This document shows, piece after piece, positions 17,521 to 24,970 of a DNA stretch of 24,970 nt. The stretch is taken from contig CAAFPB010000504.1 of assembly GCA_900764725.1 (NCBI GenBank), positions 1-24,970 on the forward strand, written 5' to 3'. How positions within the stretch are numbered: position 1 is the first letter of the stretch; each line of letters opens with the position of its first letter. The stretch is from an uncultured Catenibacterium sp. GTDB lineage: Bacteria > Bacillota_I > Bacilli_A > Erysipelotrichales > Coprobacillaceae. The position numbers and the translations under genes were made by a program. The notes beneath the pieces were generated by a model. It saw only the letters and a program-made list of their open reading frames with translations, had not been told where the DNA came from and made no database searches.

Positions 17521-17549
17521 AGTATATAAGAAATAGAAAGCGTCTTCAA
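17521..17549 (-). promoter_or_regulatory. Promoter of the HAD phosphatase gene
   Basis: Reading leftward, TTGAAG (17549-17544), 17 bp and TATACT (17526-17521) form a good sigma-A promoter. Its -35 lies 4 bp from the -35 of the divergent prfA promoter. Confidence 0.8.
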
Positions 17550-17553
17550 TTAA

Positions 17554-17582
17554 TTGCGAAAAATAATTGAATATATTATAAT
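17554..17582 (+). promoter_or_regulatory. prfA promoter
   Basis: TTGCGA (17554-17559), 17 bp and a perfect TATAAT (17577-17582). The expected transcript leader is about 60 nt. Confidence 0.85.
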
Positions 17583-17650
17583 GGGTACGATTTGGAAGAA
17601 TTAACCAATTTATTTGATGAAATCAACATTATTAAAAGAAAGGATAGAAG

Positions 17651-18727
17651 ATGAATACACTATTAGAAAGACTACAGACAGTAGAAAAAAGATATGAAGA
17701 ATTAACACAGATCCTTATGGATCCATCTATCGCGAATGATATTCAGAAGATGACACAGGCTTCTAAGGAACAGGCTTCTTTAGAAAAGGCTTATAACCTA
17801 TATACAGAATACAAGGCTTTATTAGATGGTATTGAAGAAGCTAAAGAATTATTAAATGAAAATGATCCTGAAATCAAAGAAATGGCTAAGATGGAATTAG
17901 AAGAATTAGAAAAGAAACAGCCAATCATGGAACATGATATCCAGATTGAATTAATTCCTAAGGATCCAAATGATGAAAAGAACGTTGTAATGGAAATCCG
18001 TGGTGCGGCTGGAGGAGATGAAGGTAACATCTTCGCAGGTGACTTATTTAGAATGTATTCTAAGTATGCTGAATCACAGGGATGGAAGATTGAAATTGAA
18101 GAAGCTCAGGTTTCTGAAGCAGGAGGATATTCACTTATATCATTTATTATCAAGGGTACAGGTGTATATTCTAAGATGAAGTTTGAATCTGGTTCACATC
18201 GTGTACAGCGTGTTCCTAAGACTGAAACACAGGGACGTGTTCATACATCAACTGCCACAGTATTAGTTATGCCAGAAGCTGAAGAAGTAGATATTGATAT
18301 TGATCCAAAGGATTTAAGAGTTGATACTTATCGTTCATCTGGTGCTGGAGGACAGCATATCAATAAGACTGACTCTGCCGTACGTATTACACATATTCCA
18401 ACAGGAATTGTGGCTACAAGCCAGGATGGTCGTTCACAGCATGATAACCGTGCAAAGGCTATGCAGTCATTACGTACAAGACTTTATGAAGCTAAATTAA
18501 GAGAAGAAGAAGAAAAACTAGGAAACGAACGTCGTAATAAGATTGGTTCAGGTGATCGTGCTGAAAAGATCAGAACATATAACTATCCTCAAAACCGTGT
18601 CACTGACCACCGCATTGGTTTAACTATTCAGCAGTTGGACCGTATCATGGAAGGTAAATTAGAACCAATCATTGATGCATTAATCAATGAAGATCAGAGA
18701 TTAAAACTTCTAGGAGAAGAAGAATAA
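17651..18727 (+). CDS. prfA: Peptide chain release factor 1
   Basis: The 358-residue product is RF1, which reads UAA and UAG stop codons and triggers release of the finished peptide. The codon-recognition P-x-T motif is PKT in [18 protein letters not shown]. The universal GGQ is in [17 protein letters not shown] (about 232-234), where Gln is the site methylated by PrmC. The N-terminal coiled region and the C-terminal [20 protein letters not shown] are standard. The AAAGGAT ribosome binding site is modest. The stop codon abuts the prmC GTG start, a clear sign of coupling with the enzyme that modifies this protein. Confidence 0.97.
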   Translation: MNTLLERLQTVEKRYEELTQILMDPSIANDIQKMTQASKEQASLEKAYNLYTEYKALLDGIEEAKELLNENDPEIKEMAKMELEELEKKQPIMEHDIQIELIPKDPNDEKNVVMEIRGAAGGDEGNIFAGDLFRMYSKYAESQGWKIEIEEAQVSEAGGYSLISFIIKGTGVYSKMKFESGSHRVQRVPKTETQGRVHTSTATVLVMPEAEEVDIDIDPKDLRVDTYRSSGAGGQHINKTDSAVRITHIPTGIVATSQDGRSQHDNRAKAMQSLRTRLYEAKLREEEEKLGNERRNKIGSGDRAEKIRTYNYPQNRVTDHRIGLTIQQLDRIMEGKLEPIIDALINEDQRLKLLGEEE

Positions 18728-19561
18728 GTGCTACTAGGTGAATTACTTAAACATGCACATGATTTAATTGATGATCCACATACAAATATCCCTGAAAGAC
18801 TCTATGAAGATCTCACAGGAGATGCTTATTATCAACTATTGTTGAAGAGGGAAGAGCCTGTTGAAGAGGCTCTTCTTATGCAATATAAGGACTATTTAGA
18901 TAGATATATAAAGGGTGAACCTTATCAGTATATTATTGGAAAAGAATATTTCTATGGTAGAGAATTTGATGTTAATCCAAGTGTTCTCATTCCTCGCTAT
19001 GAAACAGAAGAACTTGTAGAAAAGGTTTTATCTTATATAAAACCAGAAATGGTTGTGGCAGATATAGGAACAGGTTCGGGTGCGATTGCAGTCACATTAG
19101 CCTGTGAATCTAAGGCAGATATATATGCAGTAGATATCTCTAAAGAAGCTCTTGAAACAGCAACTCATAATGCGAAGAAACATGAAGCTGCTGTCACATT
19201 TTTAGAAGGAGACTTATTACAACCTCTTATTGATCAAAATATTCATGTAGATATTCTTGTCTCTAATCCTCCTTATATTGATTATGATGAAGTATTAGAT
19301 CCTAGAGTAATGGATCATGAACCACATCTGGCTTTATTTGCGGATGATCATGGTTATGCATGTTATGAAAAGATATTTAAAGAAGCCCCTTCTATATTAA
19401 AGGAGAAGGGGATTCTCGCATTTGAAATTGGATATAATCAAGGAGAAAGAATGAAACAGCTTGTCCCTTTCTATTTCCCAGATGATACATTTGAAGTCAT
19501 CAAGGATATCAATGGAAAGGATAGAATGTTGTTCATCTATCATAAATATGAAAATATTTGA
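18728..19561 (+). CDS. prmC: Peptide chain release factor N5-glutamine methyltransferase
   Basis: The 277-residue product is PrmC (HemK), an S-adenosylmethionine-dependent enzyme that methylates the Gln of the GGQ motif in release factors. The N-terminal substrate-binding helices include the PYQYIIGKEYFYGREF stretch. The Rossmann domain has VADIGTGSGAIAVTLA for SAM binding, and the catalytic VSNPPYID is at about 178-185. The start is GTG, directly after the prfA stop codon (TAA-GTG), with the GGAGAAG stretch at the end of prfA as ribosome binding site. Its last 14 nt overlap the next gene. Confidence 0.96.
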   Translation: MLLGELLKHAHDLIDDPHTNIPERLYEDLTGDAYYQLLLKREEPVEEALLMQYKDYLDRYIKGEPYQYIIGKEYFYGREFDVNPSVLIPRYETEELVEKVLSYIKPEMVVADIGTGSGAIAVTLACESKADIYAVDISKEALETATHNAKKHEAAVTFLEGDLLQPLIDQNIHVDILVSNPPYIDYDEVLDPRVMDHEPHLALFADDHGYACYEKIFKEAPSILKEKGILAFEIGYNQGERMKQLVPFYFPDDTFEVIKDINGKDRMLFIYHKYENI

Positions 19562-20075
19562 AACAGACCGTTTAACAATCAGAACACTTGATGAAGATGA
19601 CATTGATCGTATTGTAGAATATCGCAGTAAGAAGACTGTTTCTAAGTATCAGTCTTGGAATCGATATACAAGAAGAGATGCAGTGAAACTTATCAAGAAG
19701 TGTAAAGAGACTGTAATAGATCATAAAAAAGGGTCTATGCAGTTTGGTATTACAATCAAAGGAAGCCATCATCTCATTGGTGATTTACATGTAGAGATCA
19801 TGGCTCCTCATACATTCTCTATTGGTTATACACTAGACGACGTTTTCTGGAATAATGGCTTTGGAACAGAAGCCGTACTTGGACTCTTAAGCTATATGCA
19901 TGAAGAACATGGTTTCTTCAAGTGTATTGCCTATATCTATAAACAGAATGAAAAATCAAGACACCTCTTAAAGAAGATAGGTTTTAAGAAGTTTGATGAA
20001 TCTTTCTTCTATGGGGATGAAGGATATATTTTTGACCTCAGTCACTTACAAAATATATATTTTGTGCTACAATAA
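19548..20075 (+). CDS. GNAT-family N-acetyltransferase (RimJ/RimL-like)
   Basis: This 175-residue protein fits the RimJ/RimL-like GNAT group, which moves acetyl from acetyl-CoA to protein N termini or small amines. The beginning FETDRLTIRTLDEDDID is typical. SIGYTLDDVFWNNGFGTEAV contains the Q/R-x-x-G-x-G/A acetyl-CoA loop (here WNNGFGTEA), and NEKSRHLLKKIGFKKF is the usual C-terminal element. I use the ATG at 19548, which gives a normal N terminus and a 14-nt overlap with prmC. No strong ribosome binding site precedes it, so translation probably depends on prmC. In many Bacillota the gene after prmC is the tRNA threonylcarbamoylation gene tsaC/ywlC, not a GNAT. The substrate is unknown. Confidence 0.85.
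   Translation: MKIFETDRLTIRTLDEDDIDRIVEYRSKKTVSKYQSWNRYTRRDAVKLIKKCKETVIDHKKGSMQFGITIKGSHHLIGDLHVEIMAPHTFSIGYTLDDVFWNNGFGTEAVLGLLSYMHEEHGFFKCIAYIYKQNEKSRHLLKKIGFKKFDESFFYGDEGYIFDLSHLQNIYFVLQ
20045..20073 (+). promoter_or_regulatory. Promoter of the DUF308 gene
   Basis: CTTACA (20045-20050), 17 bp and an extended -10 TGC-TACAAT (20065-20073) lie in the last codons of the GNAT gene, 21 nt before the next start codon. Confidence 0.65.
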
Positions 20076-20093
20076 CAGATACGAGGTGGAACT

Positions 20094-20666
20094 ATGATTA
20101 AAGAATATATTAAGAAGTATAGTAAAGCATCTATTATCACATCAGTGATTATGATTGTGGCATCAGTATTATTGATTGTTTTCCCAAAGACAATGTTGAA
20201 TATTGTGGTTTATGTGATTTCAGGCGCATTATTTGTGGATGGTTTGATTCATATTATCACATACTTCGCATTAACTCATGATATGCGTATGTTCTCTAAT
20301 GATTTATTAGAAGGTCTTCTCGCATTGCTTGCAGGCTTGTTTGTCGCATTTAATGCGGATGCATTCATTAGTGCACTTACAATGATCATTGGCTTATGGA
20401 TTGTGATTAAAGGCTTATTAAACTTACAGCTTTCATTCCAGTTACAACAGATTATTGAATTCAACTGGTTCTGGATCTTCTTATGTGCTGTATTTTGTGT
20501 CGTATTAGGCGTATTTATTATTGTACATCCTATTGATATGGCGATTGGTTTAACTATGGCTGAAGGTATTGTGTTATTAGTCACTGAAGTATTGAGTCTT
20601 ATTCAGACAATCTATGTCTTATATAAACTCAATCATTCTAAAATGTCTAGATCATATATTAACTAA
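20094..20666 (+). CDS. DUF308 (HdeD-like) membrane protein
   Basis: The 190-residue product has about six membrane segments and the internally repeated pattern of DUF308/HdeD proteins: paired helices such as SIITSVIMIVASVLLIVFP with the IVVYVISGALFVDGL that follows, and LALLAGLFVAFNADAF with LTMIIGLWIVIKGL. HdeD of Escherichia coli is linked to acid resistance, but no general function is known for the family. AGGTGG precedes the ATG. It has its own candidate promoter and a strong terminator, so it looks like an independent unit between the prfA and tilS clusters. Confidence 0.82.
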   Translation: MIKEYIKKYSKASIITSVIMIVASVLLIVFPKTMLNIVVYVISGALFVDGLIHIITYFALTHDMRMFSNDLLEGLLALLAGLFVAFNADAFISALTMIIGLWIVIKGLLNLQLSFQLQQIIEFNWFWIFLCAVFCVVLGVFIIVHPIDMAIGLTMAEGIVLLVTEVLSLIQTIYVLYKLNHSKMSRSYIN

Positions 20667-20690
20667 AAAGTACCATTCTGGTACTTTTTT
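20665..20690 (+). terminator. Intrinsic terminator after the DUF308 gene
   Basis: AAAAAGTACCA and TGGTACTTTTT form an 11-bp stem with a TTC loop, ending in a T-run. Only 15 nt then remain before the tilS start codon, leaving no room for a full promoter downstream of the terminator. Confidence 0.9.
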
Positions 20691-20705
20691 AATAGAGGAG
20701 AAACT

Positions 20706-21923
20706 ATGCTGAATAAGTTATTGTTGGAAAAAAATAAGAAATATCTCCTAGGCGTATCAGGTGGTCCTGATTCCATGGCGCTTCTAGATATGATGCATGA
20801 TTATTCAATCTGTGTCGCTCATGTAAACTACAATCTTAGAGATGATACAGAAGAAGATTACAAGGTAGTACATGATTACTGCGAATTACATCATATTCCT
20901 TTTTATTATAAGGAATTTACCCCTGATGATTATGTGAGCGGAAACTTTCAAAGTGTCGCAAGAGACATGCGTTATGCGTTCTATCAAGAAGTATATAAGA
21001 ATGAACAATGTGATGCATTATGCTTAGGCCATCAAAAGGATGATGTGATTGAAACAATCTATATGCATCTTGAACGTGACTCCCATCCTGATTATTTAGG
21101 TATCCAGGAAATCTCTCATCGTTTAGGTATGACTATTATTAGACCATTACTTCATGTCACCAAACAGGACTTACGTGATTATTGTGATGAACATCATATC
21201 TTATTTCATGATGACTATACGAATTTCCAGACAGAGTTCACAAGAGACCGTATTCGTAATACTATCTTGAATCACTATACCAATTCACAAAAAGAAGAAC
21301 TCTTAAAACAAGCAGAAGAATACAATAAGAAGCAGGCAATAAAGAAAGAAGAAATAAGTAAATATCTTACTGAACCACTAGATTATACATTAGTACCAGA
21401 AGAACTTCTTCCAGATGTCATTTATGCTTTACTAAAGAAACATATAGAAGTTTCTAAGATTTCTCATCATCTCATTGATGAGATTATCCACCAGATAAAT
21501 TCTTCTAAACCCAATATTCAAATGCCCATTAGTGTTAATGAGGAGTTCATAAAAGAATATAATAATGTATACATTCGTAAATCTATAAAACAAGTAGATT
21601 ATACGTATAGAATAGATAATAGACAGAACTTCGACTGTCCTTATTTCAAAGTTCGAACGCAGGGAGAAATGAATGATGGTATTCCTGTCAAGGATGAAGA
21701 TTTCCCATTGACCATTCGTAATATGAGACCAGGCGATCGTATGGAAACAGCAGGAGGCACTAAAAAGGTTTCTAGACTCTTTATTAATGCGAAAATTCCC
21801 TCACCATTACGACGTTATTGGCCAGTTGTATTAGATTGCCGTGGAAATATTCTTCTGGTCCCGGGAATTGCGAAAAACAAGGAGTATTTGTCTATCAATC
21901 CAGATTTGTTTGTGATAAAATAA
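20706..21923 (+). CDS. tilS: tRNA(Ile)-lysidine synthase
   Basis: This 405-residue enzyme attaches lysine to C34 of the CAU-anticodon isoleucine tRNA, changing both its codon reading and its charging. The ATP-binding PP-loop VSGGPDSMALLDMM (Ser18-Ser23) is at the N terminus. HVNYNLRDDTEEDY and LGHQKDDVIETIYMHLERDS are the usual following motifs. The C-terminal TilS domain is seen in LTIRNMRPGDRMETAGGTKK and VSRLFINAKIPSPLRR. The ribosome binding site is AGAGGAG. It is followed by hpt and ftsH as in most Bacillota. A terminator lies directly upstream, so expression may depend on read-through or on a promoter inside the previous gene. Confidence 0.95.
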   Translation: MLNKLLLEKNKKYLLGVSGGPDSMALLDMMHDYSICVAHVNYNLRDDTEEDYKVVHDYCELHHIPFYYKEFTPDDYVSGNFQSVARDMRYAFYQEVYKNEQCDALCLGHQKDDVIETIYMHLERDSHPDYLGIQEISHRLGMTIIRPLLHVTKQDLRDYCDEHHILFHDDYTNFQTEFTRDRIRNTILNHYTNSQKEELLKQAEEYNKKQAIKKEEISKYLTEPLDYTLVPEELLPDVIYALLKKHIEVSKISHHLIDEIIHQINSSKPNIQMPISVNEEFIKEYNNVYIRKSIKQVDYTYRIDNRQNFDCPYFKVRTQGEMNDGIPVKDEDFPLTIRNMRPGDRMETAGGTKKVSRLFINAKIPSPLRRYWPVVLDCRGNILLVPGIAKNKEYLSINPDLFVIK

Positions 21924-21951
21924 CAACGACTATACTAGGAGGTACGGTTCG

Positions 21952-22482
21952 ATGCATAAGGACATGAAAGAAATATTATTTACACAGGAACAGATTTCTG
22001 AACGCTGTAAAGAATTAGGCGCACAGATCTCAAAAGATTATGAAGGTAAGAAGTTACTTCTTATTGGTTTATTAAAGGGATCTATTCCATTCCTAGCAGA
22101 ACTTTCTAAATATATTGATGGCGATGTATATTTTGATTATATGTCAGTCAGCAGTTATAAAGGAACTGAATCTGGAACTATTCATATTAAGAAAGACGTT
22201 GATATCGACGTCAAAGGTATGGATGTACTTATTGTAGAAGACATCCTTGATACAGGTAAAACATTGGATACTGTTACACATATGTTGAAAGATCGTGGTA
22301 CAGCATCTTGCGAAATCGTTACAATGCTTGATAAGCAGGAAGCAAGAAAGTATCCTGTACAGGCTAAATATGTTGGTTTCCCTGTACCAGAATTATTCGT
22401 GGTTGGTTATGGTCTTGATTTCGATCAGAGATTTAGAAACTTACCATATATTGGTGTCTTAAAAGAAGAATGTTACCAGTAA
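21952..22482 (+). CDS. hpt: Hypoxanthine phosphoribosyltransferase
   Basis: The 176-residue product salvages hypoxanthine and guanine with PRPP to give IMP and GMP. The PRPP-binding loop VLIVEDILDTGKTL contains the Glu-Asp pair. LLLIGLLKGSIPFLAELSKY and DYMSVSSYKGTESG are further family marks, and FVVGYGLDFDQRFRNLPYIG is the standard C-terminal base-binding segment. AGGAGG lies 9 nt before the ATG. It is 28 nt after tilS and 10 nt before the preferred ftsH start, the common Bacillota arrangement. Confidence 0.96.
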   Translation: MHKDMKEILFTQEQISERCKELGAQISKDYEGKKLLLIGLLKGSIPFLAELSKYIDGDVYFDYMSVSSYKGTESGTIHIKKDVDIDVKGMDVLIVEDILDTGKTLDTVTHMLKDRGTASCEIVTMLDKQEARKYPVQAKYVGFPVPELFVVGYGLDFDQRFRNLPYIGVLKEECYQ

Positions 22483-22492
22483 GGAGTTTATG

Positions 22493-24448
22493 ATGAAGAA
22501 GAATAACAAAACATTATTTAAAGCTATTCTTCCTTGGGTCATCGTATTATTATTGTTGAGCTCATTATTCCCATTCTTATTGAATAATGGCGGTAGTAAA
22601 GAATTGACTTATTCACAATTCATGACAGTAGTAAAAGATAAAAAAATAACTAATGTGACTATTACACCTAATAGTTTTGTAACCAAGGTAGAAGGTAGCT
22701 ACAAGAAGAACTCTAAGGGCGATAAAGTGAACTTTACAACTATCGTTCCTAAGACAGACAAAGAATTAGATTCATTAACACAGATTCTTGAAGACAAGAA
22801 TGTCAAGATTAAGGTCACTGATTCAAACAGTGATAATATGATCTGGAATATACTAGGTTCCATCCTACCATATGTTATATTGTTTGGTGGTATGTTCTGG
22901 GTATTCAAGAACTTTAATGGTGCTGCAGGAGGCAACAATAAAGCCTTTGAATTTGGAAATTCTCGTGCTAAGCTAGAAAGAAATTCTAAGACTCGTTTTA
23001 CAGATGTTGCAGGTGCAGATGAAGAAAAAGAAGAATTAACAGAACTTGTTGCATTCTTAAAGAACCCTAAGAAGTTTACTGAAATGGGTGCAAAGATTCC
23101 TAGAGGTGTATTATTAGTAGGTCCTCCAGGTACAGGTAAAACATTATTAGCACGTGCTGTTGCAGGTGAAGCAAACGTTCCATTCTATTCTATTTCTGGT
23201 TCAGAATTCGTAGAAATGTTCGTTGGTGTTGGTGCTGGCCGTGTTAGAGATATGTTTAAAAAGGCTAAAGAAAATGCCCCTTGTATCATCTTTATTGATG
23301 AAATTGATGCTGTAGGTCGTCAAAGAGGTGCTGGTGTTGGTGGTGGACACGATGAACGTGAACAGACATTAAACCAGTTACTTGTAGAAATGGATGGTTT
23401 TGAAGGTAATGAAGGTGTAATTATCCTTGCTGCTACAAACCGTGCAGACGTACTTGACCCTGCATTATTACGTCCAGGACGTTTTGATAGACAAATCAGA
23501 GTATCTAACCCTGATAAACGTGCAAGAGCTCAGATCTTAAAGGTACATGCAAGAAATAAACATTTTGCGCCAGATGTTGATTTTGATAACATCGCTCAGC
23601 GTACTCCTGGATTCTCAGGTGCAGAACTTGCGAATGTATTAAATGAAGCTGCATTACTTGCAGTAAGAAGCGGTCATCAGATGATCACATTAAGTGATGT
23701 CGATGAAGCGATTGATAGAGTTATTGGTGGTCCAGCTAAGAAGTCTAGAAAATATACTGAGCATGAAAGAAAGCTTGTTGCTTATCATGAAACTGGACAT
23801 GCGATTATTGGTTTGACATTAGAAGATGCCAACCAGGTACAGAAGGTTACAATTGTACCACGTGGTGATGCAGGTGGATACAACTTGATGACTCCTAGAG
23901 AAGAAACTTATTTCTCAACTAAGAAACAGTTACTTGCAACTATTACAGGTTATATGGGTGGTCGTACAGCTGAAGAAATCTTCTTCGGTGATGTATCATC
24001 AGGTGCACATAACGATATTGAACAGGCTACACGTATTGCGCGTATGATGGTTACAGAACTTGGTATGAGTGAACTTGGCCCAATCAAGTATGACAGTGGT
24101 GATAATGCGGTATTCTTAGGTCGTGACTATTCACAGTTAAGTAATACACATTCTGGTCAGATTGCATTTGAAATTGACCAGCAGGTACGTAAGATCATCG
24201 AAACAGCGCATTCTCAGGCAACTGAAATCATCAACAATAATAAAGATAAAATGGATATTATTGCGAATGCATTGCTTGAACATGAAACATTGAATCATGA
24301 ACAGATTCAGTCTTTATATAACACTGGTGAGATGCCAGAAACATATGATGGAACAGAAGAAGATGTTGAATCTAACGATGACAACAATAACACTCCTGAA
24401 CCACCTAAGGCTGATCCAGAAGATGATTTACTAGATGAAATGAAATAA
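22493..24448 (+). CDS. ftsH: ATP-dependent zinc metalloprotease FtsH
   Basis: This 651-residue membrane protease pulls damaged or regulatory proteins from membrane and cytosol and degrades them. An N-terminal helix (about 10-28), an extracellular loop and a second helix (about 122-142) precede the AAA+ domain with Walker A GPPGTGKT (about 210), Walker [12 protein letters not shown] (about 265) and the arginine-finger region [12 protein letters not shown]. The zinc site is HETGH (about 432) with the third ligand in [12 protein letters not shown]. The C-terminal tail is acidic. Two ATG codons are adjacent (22490 and 22493). AAGGAG ends 3 nt before the first and 6 nt before the second, so I prefer the second. 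The stop codon is part of a terminator-like hairpin. Confidence 0.96.
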   Translation: MKKNNKTLFKAILPWVIVLLLLSSLFPFLLNNGGSKELTYSQFMTVVKDKKITNVTITPNSFVTKVEGSYKKNSKGDKVNFTTIVPKTDKELDSLTQILEDKNVKIKVTDSNSDNMIWNILGSILPYVILFGGMFWVFKNFNGAAGGNNKAFEFGNSRAKLERNSKTRFTDVAGADEEKEELTELVAFLKNPKKFTEMGAKIPRGVLLVGPPGTGKTLLARAVAGEANVPFYSISGSEFVEMFVGVGAGRVRDMFKKAKENAPCIIFIDEIDAVGRQRGAGVGGGHDEREQTLNQLLVEMDGFEGNEGVIILAATNRADVLDPALLRPGRFDRQIRVSNPDKRARAQILKVHARNKHFAPDVDFDNIAQRTPGFSGAELANVLNEAALLAVRSGHQMITLSDVDEAIDRVIGGPAKKSRKYTEHERKLVAYHETGHAIIGLTLEDANQVQKVTIVPRGDAGGYNLMTPREETYFSTKKQLLATITGYMGGRTAEEIFFGDVSSGAHNDIEQATRIARMMVTELGMSELGPIKYDSGDNAVFLGRDYSQLSNTHSGQIAFEIDQQVRKIIETAHSQATEIINNNKDKMDIIANALLEHETLNHEQIQSLYNTGEMPETYDGTEEDVESNDDNNNTPEPPKADPEDDLLDEMK

Positions 24449-24472
24449 GCGCTTTGCGCTTATTTTCATTTA
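24443..24472 (+). terminator. Terminator-like hairpin overlapping the ftsH stop codon
   Basis: AAATAAGCGC (24443-24452) and GCGCTTATTT (24456-24465) form a perfect 10-bp stem with a TTT loop. The tail TTTTCATTT is only moderately T-rich, so partial termination or RNA-end protection is likely, with read-through into hslO. Confidence 0.7.
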
Positions 24473-24484
24473 GGAGGTAATAAA

Positions 24485-24577
24485 ATGCAACGTAGATTTA
24501 TGGTAAGACTATTAGTAGGTATTATTGTCATTAGTATGATTTTGCCTCTAGTAAGTTATTTTGCGATAGGGAGATAA
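24485..24577 (+). CDS. Small single-span membrane protein (30 residues), hypothetical
   Basis: A 30-codon frame lies between ftsH and hslO. It starts with ATG after a full AGGAGG (24473-24478, 6-nt spacer). The product begins with a basic stretch MQRRFMVR and then has one hydrophobic segment of about 20 residues (9-28) interrupted by a Pro at 21, ending in Gly-Arg. This is the shape of a small single-pass membrane peptide. It is followed 4 nt later by hslO, whose GGGAG ribosome binding site lies in its last codons, so the two may be translated together. I do not recognise a family. The strong ribosome binding site and the tight fit argue that it is real; size makes chance possible. Confidence 0.6.
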   Translation: MQRRFMVRLLVGIIVISMILPLVSYFAIGR

Positions 24578-24581
24578 ATAA

Positions 24582-24970
24582 ATGAAAGATTATTTAGTAC
24601 GTGGACTCGTTAATTCAAAGAACTGTCGTGTATTTGCCTGTACAACAACTAACTTGACTAATGTTGCACAGCAGAATCATAACTTATGGCCTTGTGCAAG
24701 TGCTGCACTTGGACGTATGATGGCAGTCACTTTAATGATGGGTGCTATGAATAAGAATAAAGAAAAGATGACAGTCGTCATCAATGGTGGTGGACCAATT
24801 GGTACAATGCTTTGTACAACACATTCTGATGGTAAAATTAAAGGTTTTGTATCTAATCCAGAAGTTCACTATACATACAATGATACAGGTAAGCTTGCAG
24901 TAGGCTTATGTGTAGGTAATCAGGGTACTATCCAGGTCACTCGTGATATGGGATTAAAGGAACCTATTAC
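24582..24970 (+). CDS. hslO: Hsp33 redox-regulated chaperone, 5' part (runs off the window)
   Basis: The first 129 codons encode the N-terminal domain of Hsp33, a holdase chaperone switched on by oxidation. MKDYLVRGLVNSKNCRVFAC, ASAALGRMMAVTLMMGAM, VVINGGGPIGTMLCTTHSDG and IKGFVSNPEVHY are characteristic. The C-terminal zinc-binding cysteines lie beyond the window end and cannot be checked. GGGAG precedes the ATG by 9 nt, inside the small upstream frame. Its place downstream of ftsH is the usual Bacillota order. Confidence 0.95.
   Translation, partial: MKDYLVRGLVNSKNCRVFACTTTNLTNVAQQNHNLWPCASAALGRMMAVTLMMGAMNKNKEKMTVVINGGGPIGTMLCTTHSDGKIKGFVSNPEVHYTYNDTGKLAVGLCVGNQGTIQVTRDMGLKEPI

Noticed and set aside
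17651..18727. PKT instead of PVT or PAT in RF1 as an unusual codon-recognition motif
   Set aside because: The middle residue of P-x-T varies among bacterial RF1 proteins; Pro and Thr are conserved here.
21931..21936. TATACT as a -10 for hpt
   Set aside because: The transcript would begin after the AGGAGG ribosome binding site at 21937-21942, and no -35 has good spacing.

Overview
The window reads as chromosomal DNA of a low-GC Gram-positive bacterium (Bacillota). The evidence is the AT-rich sequence, strong AGGAGG-type ribosome binding sites, sigma-A type promoters, and two gene orders typical of Bacillota: DUF2232-gdpP-rplI-dnaB and tilS-hpt-ftsH-hslO. A gut Erysipelotrichia-type organism is my best guess from overall protein character, but that is inference. 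I see no rRNA, tRNA, CRISPR array, insertion sequence or phage gene.

Layout. 1-306 holds no gene I can support. 307-3491 (minus strand) is a beta-glucoside unit: a MurR/RpiR regulator, then a SemiSWEET sugar transporter, a GH1 6-phospho-beta-glucosidase and an FMN-binding pyridoxamine-phosphate-oxidase-like protein. 3613-5946 (plus) carries an M18 aminopeptidase and a Cof-type HAD phosphatase, each followed by a clear intrinsic terminator. 5999-8515 (plus) is a TetM/EF-G-like ribosomal GTPase fused to a C-terminal Rae1/YacP-like NYN nuclease domain. 8527-11291 (minus) is a csoR-copA copper operon whose CopA carries an in-frame CopZ-like domain at its C terminus, with a ribosome binding site and ATG at the junction. 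A CsoR-type operator lies exactly in the spacer of the operon promoter. 11382-16066 (plus) is DUF2232-gdpP-rplI-dnaB, linking c-di-AMP turnover, the ribosome and replication. tdk and a HAD phosphatase follow on the minus strand. 17651-20075 (plus) is prfA-prmC plus an overlapping GNAT acetyltransferase, then a DUF308 membrane protein with its own promoter and terminator. 20706-24970 (plus) is tilS-hpt-ftsH, a 30-codon membrane mini-ORF, and the 5' part of hslO, which runs off the window.

How the parts work together. RpiR probably controls uptake and hydrolysis of a beta-glucoside, although no PTS permease is adjacent. CsoR represses its own operon until Cu(I) rises; CopA then exports copper delivered by its fused, or separately translated, CopZ domain. 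PrmC methylates the release factor encoded just upstream. The two items most worth follow-up are the GTPase-NYN fusion, which joins two activities known from the ribosomal A site, and the copA(Z) gene that appears built to make both CopA-CopZ and free CopZ.
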